Assembly (NCBI GenBank): GCA_964569765.1
Contig: CAZMVY010000068.1
Location: 1 to 19,371, forward strand
Source: CAZMVY01 sp964569765
GTDB taxonomy: Bacteria; Planctomycetota; Phycisphaerae; UBA1845; PWPN01
Length of the DNA: 19,371 nt
Reading direction: 5' to 3'
Under the pieces are notes generated by a model. The model did no database searches, was not told the origin of the DNA, and saw nothing but the letters and a program-made list of their open reading frames with translations. The position numbers and the translations under genes are program-made. Shown piece after piece: positions 1-6,226 of the stretch. Each line of letters begins with the position of its first letter. Position 1 is the first letter of the stretch.

Positions 1-13
1 TGCCGTTCGGGAC

Positions 14-595
14 TCATGGCTCCGCCTCGCGGGCGAAACGCGTTCGCAGCCACGCCTTCGCATGGGTCCAGTCGCCTTCGACGGTGCGCCGGGAGATGCC
101 AAGCGCCTCCGCCACCTCGTCTACCGTCATTCCGGCGAAGAATCGCATCTCGACGATCTGTGCCTGGCGCCTGTCGAGAACGGCGAGTTGCTCGACCGCC
201 TCATGCATCGCAAGAATATCGAACTCGGCGAGATCGGCCGGGGAGAGTTCACTGTCGAACTCAATCCTGCGACGCTTTCCGCCGCGGCGGGCGCGCTGCC
301 GGGCGCGGGCGTAGTCCACGAGGATGCGCCGCATGACTTTGGCAGCCACGGCGAAGAAATGGGTGCGGTCCTGCCAACTAACCCGCGTCTGATCGACGAG
401 CCGGATGTATGCCTCGTGGACGAGCGCCGTGGGCTGAAGCGTGTGATCGGGCCGTTCGTGCCGGAAGTACTTCCTCGCAAGACGGCGGAGGTCCTCATAC
501 ACGAGCGGCATGAGCTGCGCCGCGACCGCGTCCCGATTGCGACGGGTCAGCTTGAGCAGCAGGTTCGTGATCTGCGTGGGATCGGGCTGTTCTAT
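14..595 (-). CDS. ECF sigma factor, Sig-70_X6 / Sigma70_ECF type
   Basis: Alternative sigma factor that would direct RNA polymerase to a dedicated promoter set. The 193-residue product shows region 2 (LMPLVYEDLRRLARKYF, then ALVHEAYIRLVD and HFFAVAAKVMRRILVDYARAR, about residues 28-100) and a region 4 helix-turn-helix (MTVDEVAEALGISRRTVEGD, about 156-175). This pattern is typical of the TIGR02999/PF07638 group, common in Planctomycetota and Acidobacteriota and often next to Ser/Thr kinases; the downstream neighbour is outside the window. The start is odd. There is no in-frame ATG, GTG or TTG between the rlmN stop and conserved region 2, but an ATA at 593-595 has an AGAGGA Shine-Dalgarno 8 bases upstream (604-609) and gives an N-terminus (xEQPDPTQITNLL) of the expected length. 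A sequencing error or ATG-to-ATA mutation is an alternative. It lies 44 bases after rlmN on the same strand. Family certain, start uncertain. Confidence 0.88.
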   Translation of the reverse strand: MEQPDPTQITNLLLKLTRRNRDAVAAQLMPLVYEDLRRLARKYFRHERPDHTLQPTALVHEAYIRLVDQTRVSWQDRTHFFAVAAKVMRRILVDYARARQRARRGGKRRRIEFDSELSPADLAEFDILAMHEAVEQLAVLDRRQAQIVEMRFFAGMTVDEVAEALGISRRTVEGDWTHAKAWLRTRFAREAEP

Positions 596-603
596 GCGAA
601 CGG

Positions 604-609
604 TCCTCT
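604..609 (-). promoter_or_regulatory. Shine-Dalgarno AGAGGA of the sigma factor gene
   Basis: Read on the minus strand this is AGAGGA, followed by 8 bases and then ATA at 593-595. It decides the start of the sigma factor because no standard start codon exists in frame nearby. The spacing is optimal for a bacterial ribosome binding site. Confidence 0.5.
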
Positions 610-639
610 GACAGGCCGGGCTCGCGCTGGCGACCTGTT

Positions 640-1686
640 TTACCCCCGCATCCCGCAGGAACCAATGAACCCGCCGTCGCCCGCCAGCGGCGCGCGGGCC
701 AGCGTCGGATTGCCGAGCTGGCCGCAGGCGGCCATGCGGTCGCGGCCCTTGGTGATTCTCCGCTTGCAGAACTGGCCGGCCTCCTCGAGCCAGTCGAGGA
801 AACGCAGGACGCTCTCGTCGGTCGGCGCGGGCCAGGGAGACTCGCGGCGCGGGTTGTACGGGATCACGTTCACGCAGCAAGGGATCGGCTTGAGGTAGTC
901 GGCCAGCTCCCGCGCGTGCTCGCGGGCGTCGTTCACGCCGGGGATGAGCACGTACTCGATCATGATGAAGCCGCAGCGGCGAAGCGGAAACGCACGCAGT
1001 GCCTCGCGGAGCTCCGCCATCGGCTCCGTGCGGTTGACGGGCATGATCTTCGAGCGGATCTCGTCGTTCGGCGCGTTGAGCGAGACGGCGAGATTCAGCC
1101 GCAGCCAGCGCAGCTCGCCGAGACGGCGGATGCCTTCGATGCGGCCGACGGTCGAGATCGTGATGCGGGGTTTGCCGATGGAGAGGCCCGACTGATCGCA
1201 CAGGACGCGGATGGCCTGTACCACGTTGTCGAAGTTGTTGAAGGGCTCGCCCATGCCCATGAAAACGACATTGCGAAGCGTGTCGGCCCGTGTGCCGAGG
1301 AGGCGACGGGCCGCGACGACCTGGCCCACGATCTCGCCGGCCGTGAGATTCCGTCGGAAACCGAGCCGCCCGGTCTCGCAGTAGGTGCAGCCCATCGCGC
1401 AGCCAATCTGCGTCGAAACGCAGACCGACTTCCACTCGCGGTGCCGGCCCTGCATCGGGACGAGGACGCTCTCGGTTTCGAGACCGTCCGGCATGCGCTG
1501 CACGAACTTCGTCAGCTCGCCGTCGCGGACCTCGCGAACTACCGGAGCGAGACGCACTTCGAGAGGGTCGTGCGGCGTCTCGGCGCGCACCGCCCGCTTG
1601 TAGGCCCTGCGGAGGCGGGGAACCTCGCGGCACGGCGGCTGCATCGCCGCGATCAGTTCGTCGAATGTCAGAGCGAGGGTATCCAC
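640..1686 (-). CDS. rlmN: RlmN/Cfr-family radical SAM rRNA adenine methyltransferase
   Basis: Radical SAM enzyme that methylates an adenine, A2503 in the case of RlmN, of 23S rRNA. From a GTG start it is 348 residues. The 4Fe-4S ligands are C96, C100 and C103 in GCAMGCTYC. C89 in CVSTQIGC matches the accessory cysteine C118 of E. coli RlmN. C321 in MAACGQL matches C355, the methyl-carrying cysteine. GMGEPFNN (144-151) is the SAM-binding GGEP-like motif, and IPYNP (275-279) is also typical. The N-terminus is unusual: the usual helical domain with the FRAxQxxxW(I/L)Y signature is shortened, and residues 1-60 do not show it. The GTG at 1684-1686 follows a GGGGA-like ribosome site, and the next in-frame ATG would trim 14 residues. 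It sits 107 bases after galE and 44 bases before the sigma factor, probably read through. RlmN is more likely than the resistance enzyme Cfr because this is a single chromosomal-looking copy, but sequence alone does not separate them here. Confidence 0.9.
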   Translation of the reverse strand: MDTLALTFDELIAAMQPPCREVPRLRRAYKRAVRAETPHDPLEVRLAPVVREVRDGELTKFVQRMPDGLETESVLVPMQGRHREWKSVCVSTQIGCAMGCTYCETGRLGFRRNLTAGEIVGQVVAARRLLGTRADTLRNVVFMGMGEPFNNFDNVVQAIRVLCDQSGLSIGKPRITISTVGRIEGIRRLGELRWLRLNLAVSLNAPNDEIRSKIMPVNRTEPMAELREALRAFPLRRCGFIMIEYVLIPGVNDAREHARELADYLKPIPCCVNVIPYNPRRESPWPAPTDESVLRFLDWLEEAGQFCKRRITKGRDRMAACGQLGNPTLARAPLAGDGGFIGSCGMRG

Positions 1687-1793
1687 AAGTGCCCGTCCCC
1701 GGCAGCACCGCGCAACTCCGCCGCCTGAAACGGACGGGCGCGCCTCTCCGAACAGGATAACAGATTCGCGCGCGTCTTTGCAGCAGCGCGCCG

Positions 1794-2783
1794 TCACCGC
1801 GATCCGTCGTAACCCTTCGGATGCGCCACCTGCCACAGCCAGGCGGAGCGGACGATCGTCTCCAGGTCGTCGTAACGCGGGCGCCAACCGAGGACGGAAC
1901 GGGCCTTGTCCGCCTGCGCGATCAGGCGCGGCGGGTCGCCGGGACGCCGGCCTTCCAGCCGCGTCGCGATCGAGCGCCCGGTCACCCGGCGAGCGGTCTC
2001 GATGACCTCCCGGACCGAATGGCCGCGACCCGTGCCGAGGTTGAGGAACTGCGAGGTGCCGCCGTCGCGAAGGTACCGCAGCGCCAGAACATGGGCCCAG
2101 CAGAGGTCCTCGACGTGGATGTAGTCGCGGATCGCCGTGCCGTCCGGCGTGGGATAGTCCGAGCCGAAGATACGGACGCATTCCGCCTTGCCGGCCGCCG
2201 CGGCGAGCACATTCGGGATCAGATGCGTCTCCGGCTCGTGCTGCTCGCCGTGCTTCTCCGTCGCGCCGGCCGCGTTGAAATACCGCAGCGCCACGTACCG
2301 CATCCCGTACGCCCGGTCGTAGCTCTCCAGGGCCCGCTCGATCGCGAACTTCGTCCAGCCGTACGGGCTGGCCGGCCACTGCGGGTGGTCCTCGGGAATG
2401 GGAACGTGGCGGGCTTCGCCGTACGTCGCGCAGGTCGACGAAAAGACAAAGCGTTTCACGCCAGCATCGAGCAGCGTACCCAGCAGCGCGAGCCCCTCCC
2501 CGACGTTGTTGGCGTAGTACCGGGCGGGGTTCTCGACCGACTCGCCCACGTACGCCAATGCCGCGAAGTGGACGCATGCATCAACCTCGTGCTCCCGCAC
2601 GAGGCGCGTCACCAGACCCCGATCGCCGACCGATCCCTCGCAGAACGGCACGCCCGGATCGACCGCCGCCCGGTGGCCGCGACCGAGGTTGTCCAGAACG
2701 ACGACGCACTCGTTCTCGCGCTGCATCAGCTCCACGAACACGCTGCCGATGTACCCCGCTCCGCCCGTGACCAATACCGCCAT
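1794..2783 (-). CDS. galE: UDP-glucose 4-epimerase
   Basis: Cytoplasmic NAD-dependent epimerase that interconverts UDP-glucose and UDP-galactose in the Leloir pathway and supplies UDP-galactose for glycan synthesis. The protein is 329 residues, normal for GalE. It has the Rossmann glycine motif TGGAGYIGS (6-14), VLDNLGRGH (29-37), the SSTCATYG segment (115-122) with the catalytic Ser/Thr, and the YxxxK pair Y141 and K145 in SPYGWTK. Further family motifs are LRYFNAAGA (166-174), GTAIRDYIHVEDL (215-227) and LNLGTGRGHSV (248-258). The ATG is preceded by AGGAGA with a 10-base spacer. It lies 53 bases downstream of the MFS sugar porter on the same strand, so uptake and epimerisation of a hexose are probably expressed together. 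A related UDP-sugar epimerase with another substrate cannot be fully excluded. Confidence 0.94.
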   Translation of the reverse strand: MAVLVTGGAGYIGSVFVELMQRENECVVVLDNLGRGHRAAVDPGVPFCEGSVGDRGLVTRLVREHEVDACVHFAALAYVGESVENPARYYANNVGEGLALLGTLLDAGVKRFVFSSTCATYGEARHVPIPEDHPQWPASPYGWTKFAIERALESYDRAYGMRYVALRYFNAAGATEKHGEQHEPETHLIPNVLAAAAGKAECVRIFGSDYPTPDGTAIRDYIHVEDLCWAHVLALRYLRDGGTSQFLNLGTGRGHSVREVIETARRVTGRSIATRLEGRRPGDPPRLIAQADKARSVLGWRPRYDDLETIVRSAWLWQVAHPKGYDGSR

Positions 2784-2836
2784 CTTGTGTATATCTCCTG
2801 AGTGCACCCGCCCTATCCATAACCGCGCCGGCGGCG

Positions 2837-4294
2837 TCAGTCCACAAGCTCTCGCTCGATCTGCTCCAGCGTCCGGCCCCGTGTCTCCGGCAGAGAGCGC
2901 CAGATCAGCAGAAACCCCAGGCCGCAGATGCCCGCGTAGATCCAGAACGTTCGCGCCGGCCCCAGGGCGTCCTTGAGCAGCGGGAACGTGTACGTCAGAA
3001 GGAAGCACGCGATCCATAGCGCGGACACGGCGACGGACATCGCCGCGCCGCGGATTCGGTTGGGGAAGATCTCGGAGATGACGACCCACGTGACCGGTGC
3101 GAGGGAGCACGCATAGCAGGCGATGGCCGCCAGCACGAGCAGCAGTACCGAAAGACCCTGGACGCCCGCGTGGTAGCAGGCGCCCATGACGACGTAGATG
3201 CACGCCAGAGCCGCCGCGCCGAACAGCATGAGCGGCCGGCGCCCGCCGCGGTCCACTGCTCCCAGAGCGACGAACGTGAATGCGAGGTTGACCGAGCCCG
3301 TCCACGCGATGTTCTTCAGCACGCTGGAGATGTCATAGCCCGCCGCGCGGAAGATATCCTCGGCATAGTTGAAGATGACATTGATGCCGCACCATTGCTG
3401 AAACACGGCCAGCGCGACACCCAAGGCCAGCACCCGACGCATCCTCGGCTCGAACAGCCGGCGGATGTCCACATTCGGCGTCTCGTTCGCGAGCGTCGCC
3501 TCGATGTCGGTCAGCGCCGCCTCCGCATACGACGCGTCGCCGATGCCCTCGAGCACCGCGCGGGAGCGCTCCCGCTGGCCGTTCCTCGCCAGCCACCGCG
3601 GGCTCTCCGGCACGAAGAGCATGCCGAGCAGGAATAGCAGCGACGGCGCCGCTGTCATCGCGAACATCCAGCGCCAGCCCTGCCGGCCGTACCACGAGTT
3701 GATGATGAACTCGTCTGAGGCGTTCTCGGGCAGATGCCGCACGAGGAACCAGTTGACGAATTGTGCGAGGAGGATGCCAATGACGATGGTCAACTGGTTC
3801 ATCGAGACGAGGCGGCCGCGGGCGCTCGCGGGGGCGACCTCGGCGATGTACATCGGCGAGAGATTCGACGCGAGGCCGATGGCGACGCCGCCGAGCATCC
3901 GCCAGGCCACGAAGATCGCGAAGCTGGGCGCGAGGGCGTTGCCGAGAGAGGTCACGGCGAAGAGCATGGCCGCGGCGATCAGGAGGCGCTTGCGACCGAA
4001 GCGGTCGCTCAGTGCCCCGGCGACGATCGCGCCGACGAGGCAGCCGATCAGGGCGCAACTGTTCGCCCAGCCCTTAAGCGAGGCGTCGGCGAGGTGGAAA
4101 TACCGCTCGAAGAACGGCTTGGCCCCGCCGATCACGACCCAGTCGTAGCCGAACAGCAGGCCGCCGAGCGCCGCCACGAGCGAGATGGCCCACACGTAGC
4201 GGGCGTTGTACGCCTCGCGCACGCGCGGCGCGGCGATGAGGTCCTCCACAACGGTCATAATCGCGTCCCGGGTGGTTGCATCGGCGCGTTCCAT
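2837..4294 (-). CDS. MFS sugar porter (sugar:H+ symporter family)
   Basis: Inner-membrane transporter, probably for a hexose or pentose with protons, of the MFS sugar porter family (XylE/GalP/GLUT type). The product is 485 residues with about 12 hydrophobic segments. Signature motifs in order are GGLLFGYD (44-51, with D51 at the XylE proton-coupling position), SDRFGRKR (96-103), the R132 region WRMLGG, SPMYIAEVAPASARG (146-160), PESPRWL (229-235), QQWCGINVIFNYAEDIF (299-315, sugar-binding helix), DRGGRRPL (348-355) and PETRGRT (469-475). The ATG at 4292-4294 gives the full N-terminus but has a weak ribosome site; an internal ATG 12 codons later is equally acceptable. It is the first gene of the MFS-galE-rlmN-sigma cluster. 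The substrate is not determined by sequence; galactose or glucose is suggested only by galE next door. Confidence 0.92.
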   Translation of the reverse strand: MERADATTRDAIMTVVEDLIAAPRVREAYNARYVWAISLVAALGGLLFGYDWVVIGGAKPFFERYFHLADASLKGWANSCALIGCLVGAIVAGALSDRFGRKRLLIAAAMLFAVTSLGNALAPSFAIFVAWRMLGGVAIGLASNLSPMYIAEVAPASARGRLVSMNQLTIVIGILLAQFVNWFLVRHLPENASDEFIINSWYGRQGWRWMFAMTAAPSLLFLLGMLFVPESPRWLARNGQRERSRAVLEGIGDASYAEAALTDIEATLANETPNVDIRRLFEPRMRRVLALGVALAVFQQWCGINVIFNYAEDIFRAAGYDISSVLKNIAWTGSVNLAFTFVALGAVDRGGRRPLMLFGAAALACIYVVMGACYHAGVQGLSVLLLVLAAIACYACSLAPVTWVVISEIFPNRIRGAAMSVAVSALWIACFLLTYTFPLLKDALGPARTFWIYAGICGLGFLLIWRSLPETRGRTLEQIERELVD

Positions 4295-4500
4295 GGTCGT
4301 CGCCGCGGGTCGGCCGACCGAACCGGCGGCCTATGCTATCGCGGCAAGCGCGGCTTCGCCAAAGGCGGCCGCAGGGCGCGAAGACTCGGCTCCGCAGAGC
4401 CGACTCGGCCCGCCGCCGGGGCAGCCACGTGGCGGAGCGGCTCACTCTCTCGCGGCCGGGCAGGCGGGTCCGGGTGCCGTCGTGCCGCCCAAGTGCCCCC

Positions 4501-4529
4501 TGTACACGGGGCCTCGCTTCGCGTATACT
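4501..4529 (+). promoter_or_regulatory. Candidate sigma-70 promoter of the RRM gene
   Basis: TGTACA (4501-4506, four of six to the -35 consensus) is followed by exactly 17 bases and TATACT (4524-4529, five of six to the -10 consensus). Transcription would begin near 4536 and leave a leader of about 165 bases before the RRM start codon. The -35 box sits inside an imperfect 16-base palindrome (CCCCCTGTACACGGGG), which could be an operator. Confidence 0.55.
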
Positions 4530-4646
4530 GCTTTGCGGTTGGTTCGTCGAACGAGCCGGGTATGCGACACCCCTAAGAAGGTCCGCAACGCCTCCTCATT
4601 CGCCCTTCCTGCCTTTCTGGGCCGAAACGCAGGCCCCTTTCACACG

Positions 4647-4672
4647 TGACCCGGAAAGCAAAACGCGGGTCA
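4647..4672 (+). promoter_or_regulatory. Leader hairpin upstream of the RRM ribosome site
   Basis: TGACCCG (4647-4653) and CGGGTCA (4666-4672) form a perfect 7-bp stem around a 12-base A-rich loop. It ends 12 bases before the AAAGGAGA ribosome site (4685-4692). Its place in a long leader of an RNA-binding protein gene suggests a post-transcriptional control element, for example temperature or autoregulatory, but this is inference. Confidence 0.4.
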
Positions 4673-4699
4673 TAAGGCCCTCGCAAAGGAGATCCTACG

Positions 4700-5029
4700 A
4701 TGGGCAAGAAGTTATATGTCGGAAACCTGAGTTATGAGGTCAGCAGCTCCGATCTGGAGCAGTTGTTCTCGGCGCACGGCACGGTGGACAGTGCCGAGGT
4801 CATCAGCGACCGCATGACCGGCCGCAGCAAGGGATTCGGGTTCGTCGAGATGAGCTCGGATCAGGAGGCCCAGGCCGCCATTTCCGCGCTGAACGGCAAG
4901 GACCACGGCGGGCGTGCCCTTACCGTCAACGAGGCCAAGCCGCGTGAGAATCGCGGCGGTGGCGGCGGTGGCGGTGGTGGCGGCGGCCGAGGCGGCCGCG
5001 GCGGCTACGGCGGCGGCAGACGCTACTGA
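4700..5029 (+). CDS. Glycine-rich RRM RNA-binding protein
   Basis: Small cytoplasmic single-stranded RNA-binding protein of 109 residues: one RRM domain (about 4-80) and a Gly/Arg-rich tail (86-109). RNP2 is LYVGNL (5-10) and RNP1 is KGFGFVEM (44-51), with the aromatic residues Y6, F46 and F48 that stack on RNA bases. The tail contains an uninterrupted run of glycines followed by RGG-type repeats, as in cyanobacterial and planctomycete cold-inducible Rbp proteins. The ATG has an excellent ribosome site, AAAGGAGA, with a 7-base spacer. The gene is monocistronic, with a promoter at 4501-4529, a long leader, and a strong intrinsic terminator right after the stop. By analogy to the family it probably acts as an RNA chaperone or regulator of mRNA fate; the targets are unknown. 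The GGC/GGT-rich tail may be prone to slippage, so tail length may vary among strains. Confidence 0.95.
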   Translation: MGKKLYVGNLSYEVSSSDLEQLFSAHGTVDSAEVISDRMTGRSKGFGFVEMSSDQEAQAAISALNGKDHGGRALTVNEAKPRENRGGGGGGGGGGGRGGRGGYGGGRRY

Positions 5030-5049
5030 ACCGTCTGACGCGTACGCAG

Positions 5050-5086
5050 GAGAAGGCCACGAACCAGACGTGGCCTTCTCTCTTTT
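5050..5086 (+). terminator. Intrinsic terminator after the RRM gene
   Basis: GAGAAGGCCAC (5050-5060) and GTGGCCTTCTC (5070-5080) form a perfect 11-bp stem with a 9-base loop, followed by TCTTTT. It starts 21 bases after the stop codon and separates the RRM gene from the next plus-strand gene. Confidence 0.88.
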
Positions 5087-5104
5087 CCCTCACAGGCCGC
5101 TCGC

Positions 5105-5111
5105 AGGAGGT
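5105..5111 (+). promoter_or_regulatory. Shine-Dalgarno AGGAGGT of the 99-residue protein
   Basis: A near-perfect anti-16S match located 5 bases before the ATG at 5117. It is the main support that this short frame is a real gene. Confidence 0.75.
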
Positions 5112-5116
5112 CCGTC

Positions 5117-5416
5117 ATGACAAAGTCGAAGCAGCAGATTATCGAGGAGATCACGACTCACATCCGCAAACGCGGCGGTGAGCCGGGTACCTGGTATGTC
5201 GGCACCAGCAACGATTCCCGGGCCGCCCTTTTTGATCAGCACAAGGTCAAGGAAAAGGGCGACCGGTGGATTAGACGCCGGGCCGACTCGGCGATCGTCG
5301 CACGTGAGGTGCAAGAGCACTTCGTGAGCGTCCTCGCTACCGACGGCAAGGCCGCCGTCGGGGAATTGGCGTACATGGTGTACGCGTACAGGAAAGCGCC
5401 GCACACCCGGCCGTAG
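5117..5416 (+). CDS. Conserved-looking small protein with a GIY-YIG-like segment
   Basis: A 99-residue soluble protein of unknown function. It has a basic N-terminal helix (KSKQQIIEEITTHIRKRG), then GTWYVGTSNDSRAALFDQH (about 24-42), which resembles the start of a GIY-YIG fold (YVG followed by a residue pattern ending in an H), then WIRRRADS (51-58), a helix AREVQEHFVSVL (62-73), TDGK and a C-terminal VYAYRKAPHTRP. From memory, small uncharacterised bacterial proteins of about this length share the WYVG, W-I-x-R and VYAY segments; I cannot search to confirm. Start chosen at the ATG with an AGGAGGT site. It lies downstream of the RRM terminator and therefore needs its own promoter, for which I see no clear match. 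Nuclease activity is not claimed: the catalytic Arg/Glu of true GIY-YIG nucleases are not clearly present. Confidence 0.78.
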   Translation: MTKSKQQIIEEITTHIRKRGGEPGTWYVGTSNDSRAALFDQHKVKEKGDRWIRRRADSAIVAREVQEHFVSVLATDGKAAVGELAYMVYAYRKAPHTRP

Positions 5417-5569
5417 CACGGGCTTCGCCCACCCGCCGAGGCGGCGACGGTGCCGCTTTCAGTCGGCGACTTATGGGCCGGCAGTGCCCTCGCCCATGCG
5501 TCACGAACGTCTCGGCCGTGCCTGTGCGACGTTTTCTGCTTTGCGCGGCTGCCTCCGCAGCAGCGACGG

Positions 5570-5755
5570 TCAATCGGACGGCAGAGGCGCTGCGGGCGTC
5601 GGAGGGTTCCCGCCTTCCTCAACCAGCGGCGGGGAATCAAGCGGCGGCGCCGCATTCCGGCGATGCTCGCGGCGCTCGCGCTTCCGGGCCGCTTTTTCCG
5701 CCTTCCTCCGTTCGCGATCACGTTTGAGAACCGAGGGTCTTACGTTTCGTCCCAT
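5570..5755 (-). CDS. Small basic protein, 61 residues, hypothetical
   Basis: A short open frame starting MGRNVRPSVLKRDRERRKAE. Residues 1-34 are extremely rich in Arg, Lys and Glu and should form one charged helix. Residues 35-61 are Pro-rich and disordered. The ATG at 5753-5755 has GGTGGAG on the minus strand with a 6-base spacer, which favours this start over a longer frame beginning at 5842. From memory, short proteins starting MGRxxxPSVLKRxRE occur in several Gram-negative phyla without a known function; this is not checked. The composition suggests binding to nucleic acid or the ribosome, which is inference only. It is convergent with the 99-residue protein and stands alone. Confidence 0.6.
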   Translation of the reverse strand: MGRNVRPSVLKRDRERRKAEKAARKRERREHRRNAAPPLDSPPLVEEGGNPPTPAAPLPSD

Positions 5756-5893
5756 AAGAGTCTCCACCTGTATGGTTGACAGCGTCCGAGCGCGCTTCCG
5801 CGGGAGGCCCCATCCCGAACGCCCGGATGATTCCGCACGCACTTCACAACGCGCGATTCACACCCGGCCGGCTGTCCGCGCCTCCCGTCGGTC

Positions 5894-5916
5894 GCAGGCC
5901 ACCAAAACCGGCCTGC
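5894..5916. repeat. Perfect hairpin GCAGGCC/GGCCTGC
   Basis: A 7-bp perfect inverted repeat (5894-5900 and 5910-5916) around the loop ACCAAAACC. No U-tract follows on either strand, so a terminator role is doubtful. Confidence 0.4.
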
Positions 5917-6176
5917 ACGGCCCGCCGGCGCACATGCTCATCCGCAAGAACGTTTCGCACCTTTGCTGCCAATCGGAGATGTCGGAGCCTGAGCAAGCCC
6001 GGACACAAAAAGGGCAGGGACAAATCCCATTGGTTGAACGATGGTAGTCGCGCAGGGGGCCGCCGTCAAACGCACATCGGGGGCAACCTGAACGTCGTGC
6101 GTCTGCGCGCCTCCCGAAGCGCGGTCATGCGAACGGAACGCATCTCCCGGTCTCCACCGAACCGCCCCGATAAAGC

Positions 6177-6209
6177 CGCCAGGCACGGCCCACGGCGACC
6201 GGCCTGGCG
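6177..6209 (-). terminator. Possible weak terminator of the phosphodiesterase gene
   Basis: CGCCAGGC (6177-6184) and GCCTGGCG (6202-6209) form an 8-bp stem with a 17-base loop. On the minus strand it begins 17 bases after the stop codon and is followed by GGCTTTATC, a poor T-tract. Rho-dependent ending is equally possible. Confidence 0.35.
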
Positions 6210-6226
6210 CTGTGCATGCCGGCCAT

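Larger units (their letters stand above)
4295..4699. other. Divergent intergenic region between MFS and RRM genes
   Basis: About 400 bases without a supportable gene. It holds a perfect 7-bp hairpin with a CGCA loop at 4386-4403 (TCGGCTC/GAGCCGA), a promoter for the RRM gene at 4501-4529, and the long leader of that gene with a second hairpin at 4647-4672. For the minus-strand MFS gene I see no convincing promoter. Confidence 0.6.
5756..6226. other. Non-coding stretch with two hairpins
   Basis: About 470 bases. Open frames here are short, overlap on both strands and lack ribosome sites, so I call no gene. It holds a perfect 7-bp hairpin at 5894-5916 and an 8-bp hairpin at 6177-6209 just downstream of the phosphodiesterase gene. 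No tRNA-like or repeat-array structure is visible. Confidence 0.5.

Noticed and set aside
596..1708. Long minus-strand open frame extending the sigma factor upstream through rlmN
   Set aside because: This part is Arg/Pro-rich frame-shadow sequence antisense in composition to rlmN codons. The radical SAM motifs lie in another frame, so only 14-595 is coding in this frame.
4427..4495. tRNA-like stretch (GTGGCGGAGCGGCT... and a GGGTCCGGGTGCC segment)
   Set aside because: The start resembles a tRNA D-arm region, but I cannot pair an acceptor stem or an anticodon arm, and the T-loop consensus is missing.
4952..5020. GGC/GGT repeat as a separate tandem repeat element
   Set aside because: It is simply the codons of the glycine-rich tail of the RRM protein.
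5450..6047. Several plus-strand open frames in the region after the 99-residue protein
   Set aside because: Arg/Ser/Pro-rich, overlapping each other, no ribosome site, and in conflict with the better supported small minus-strand gene.
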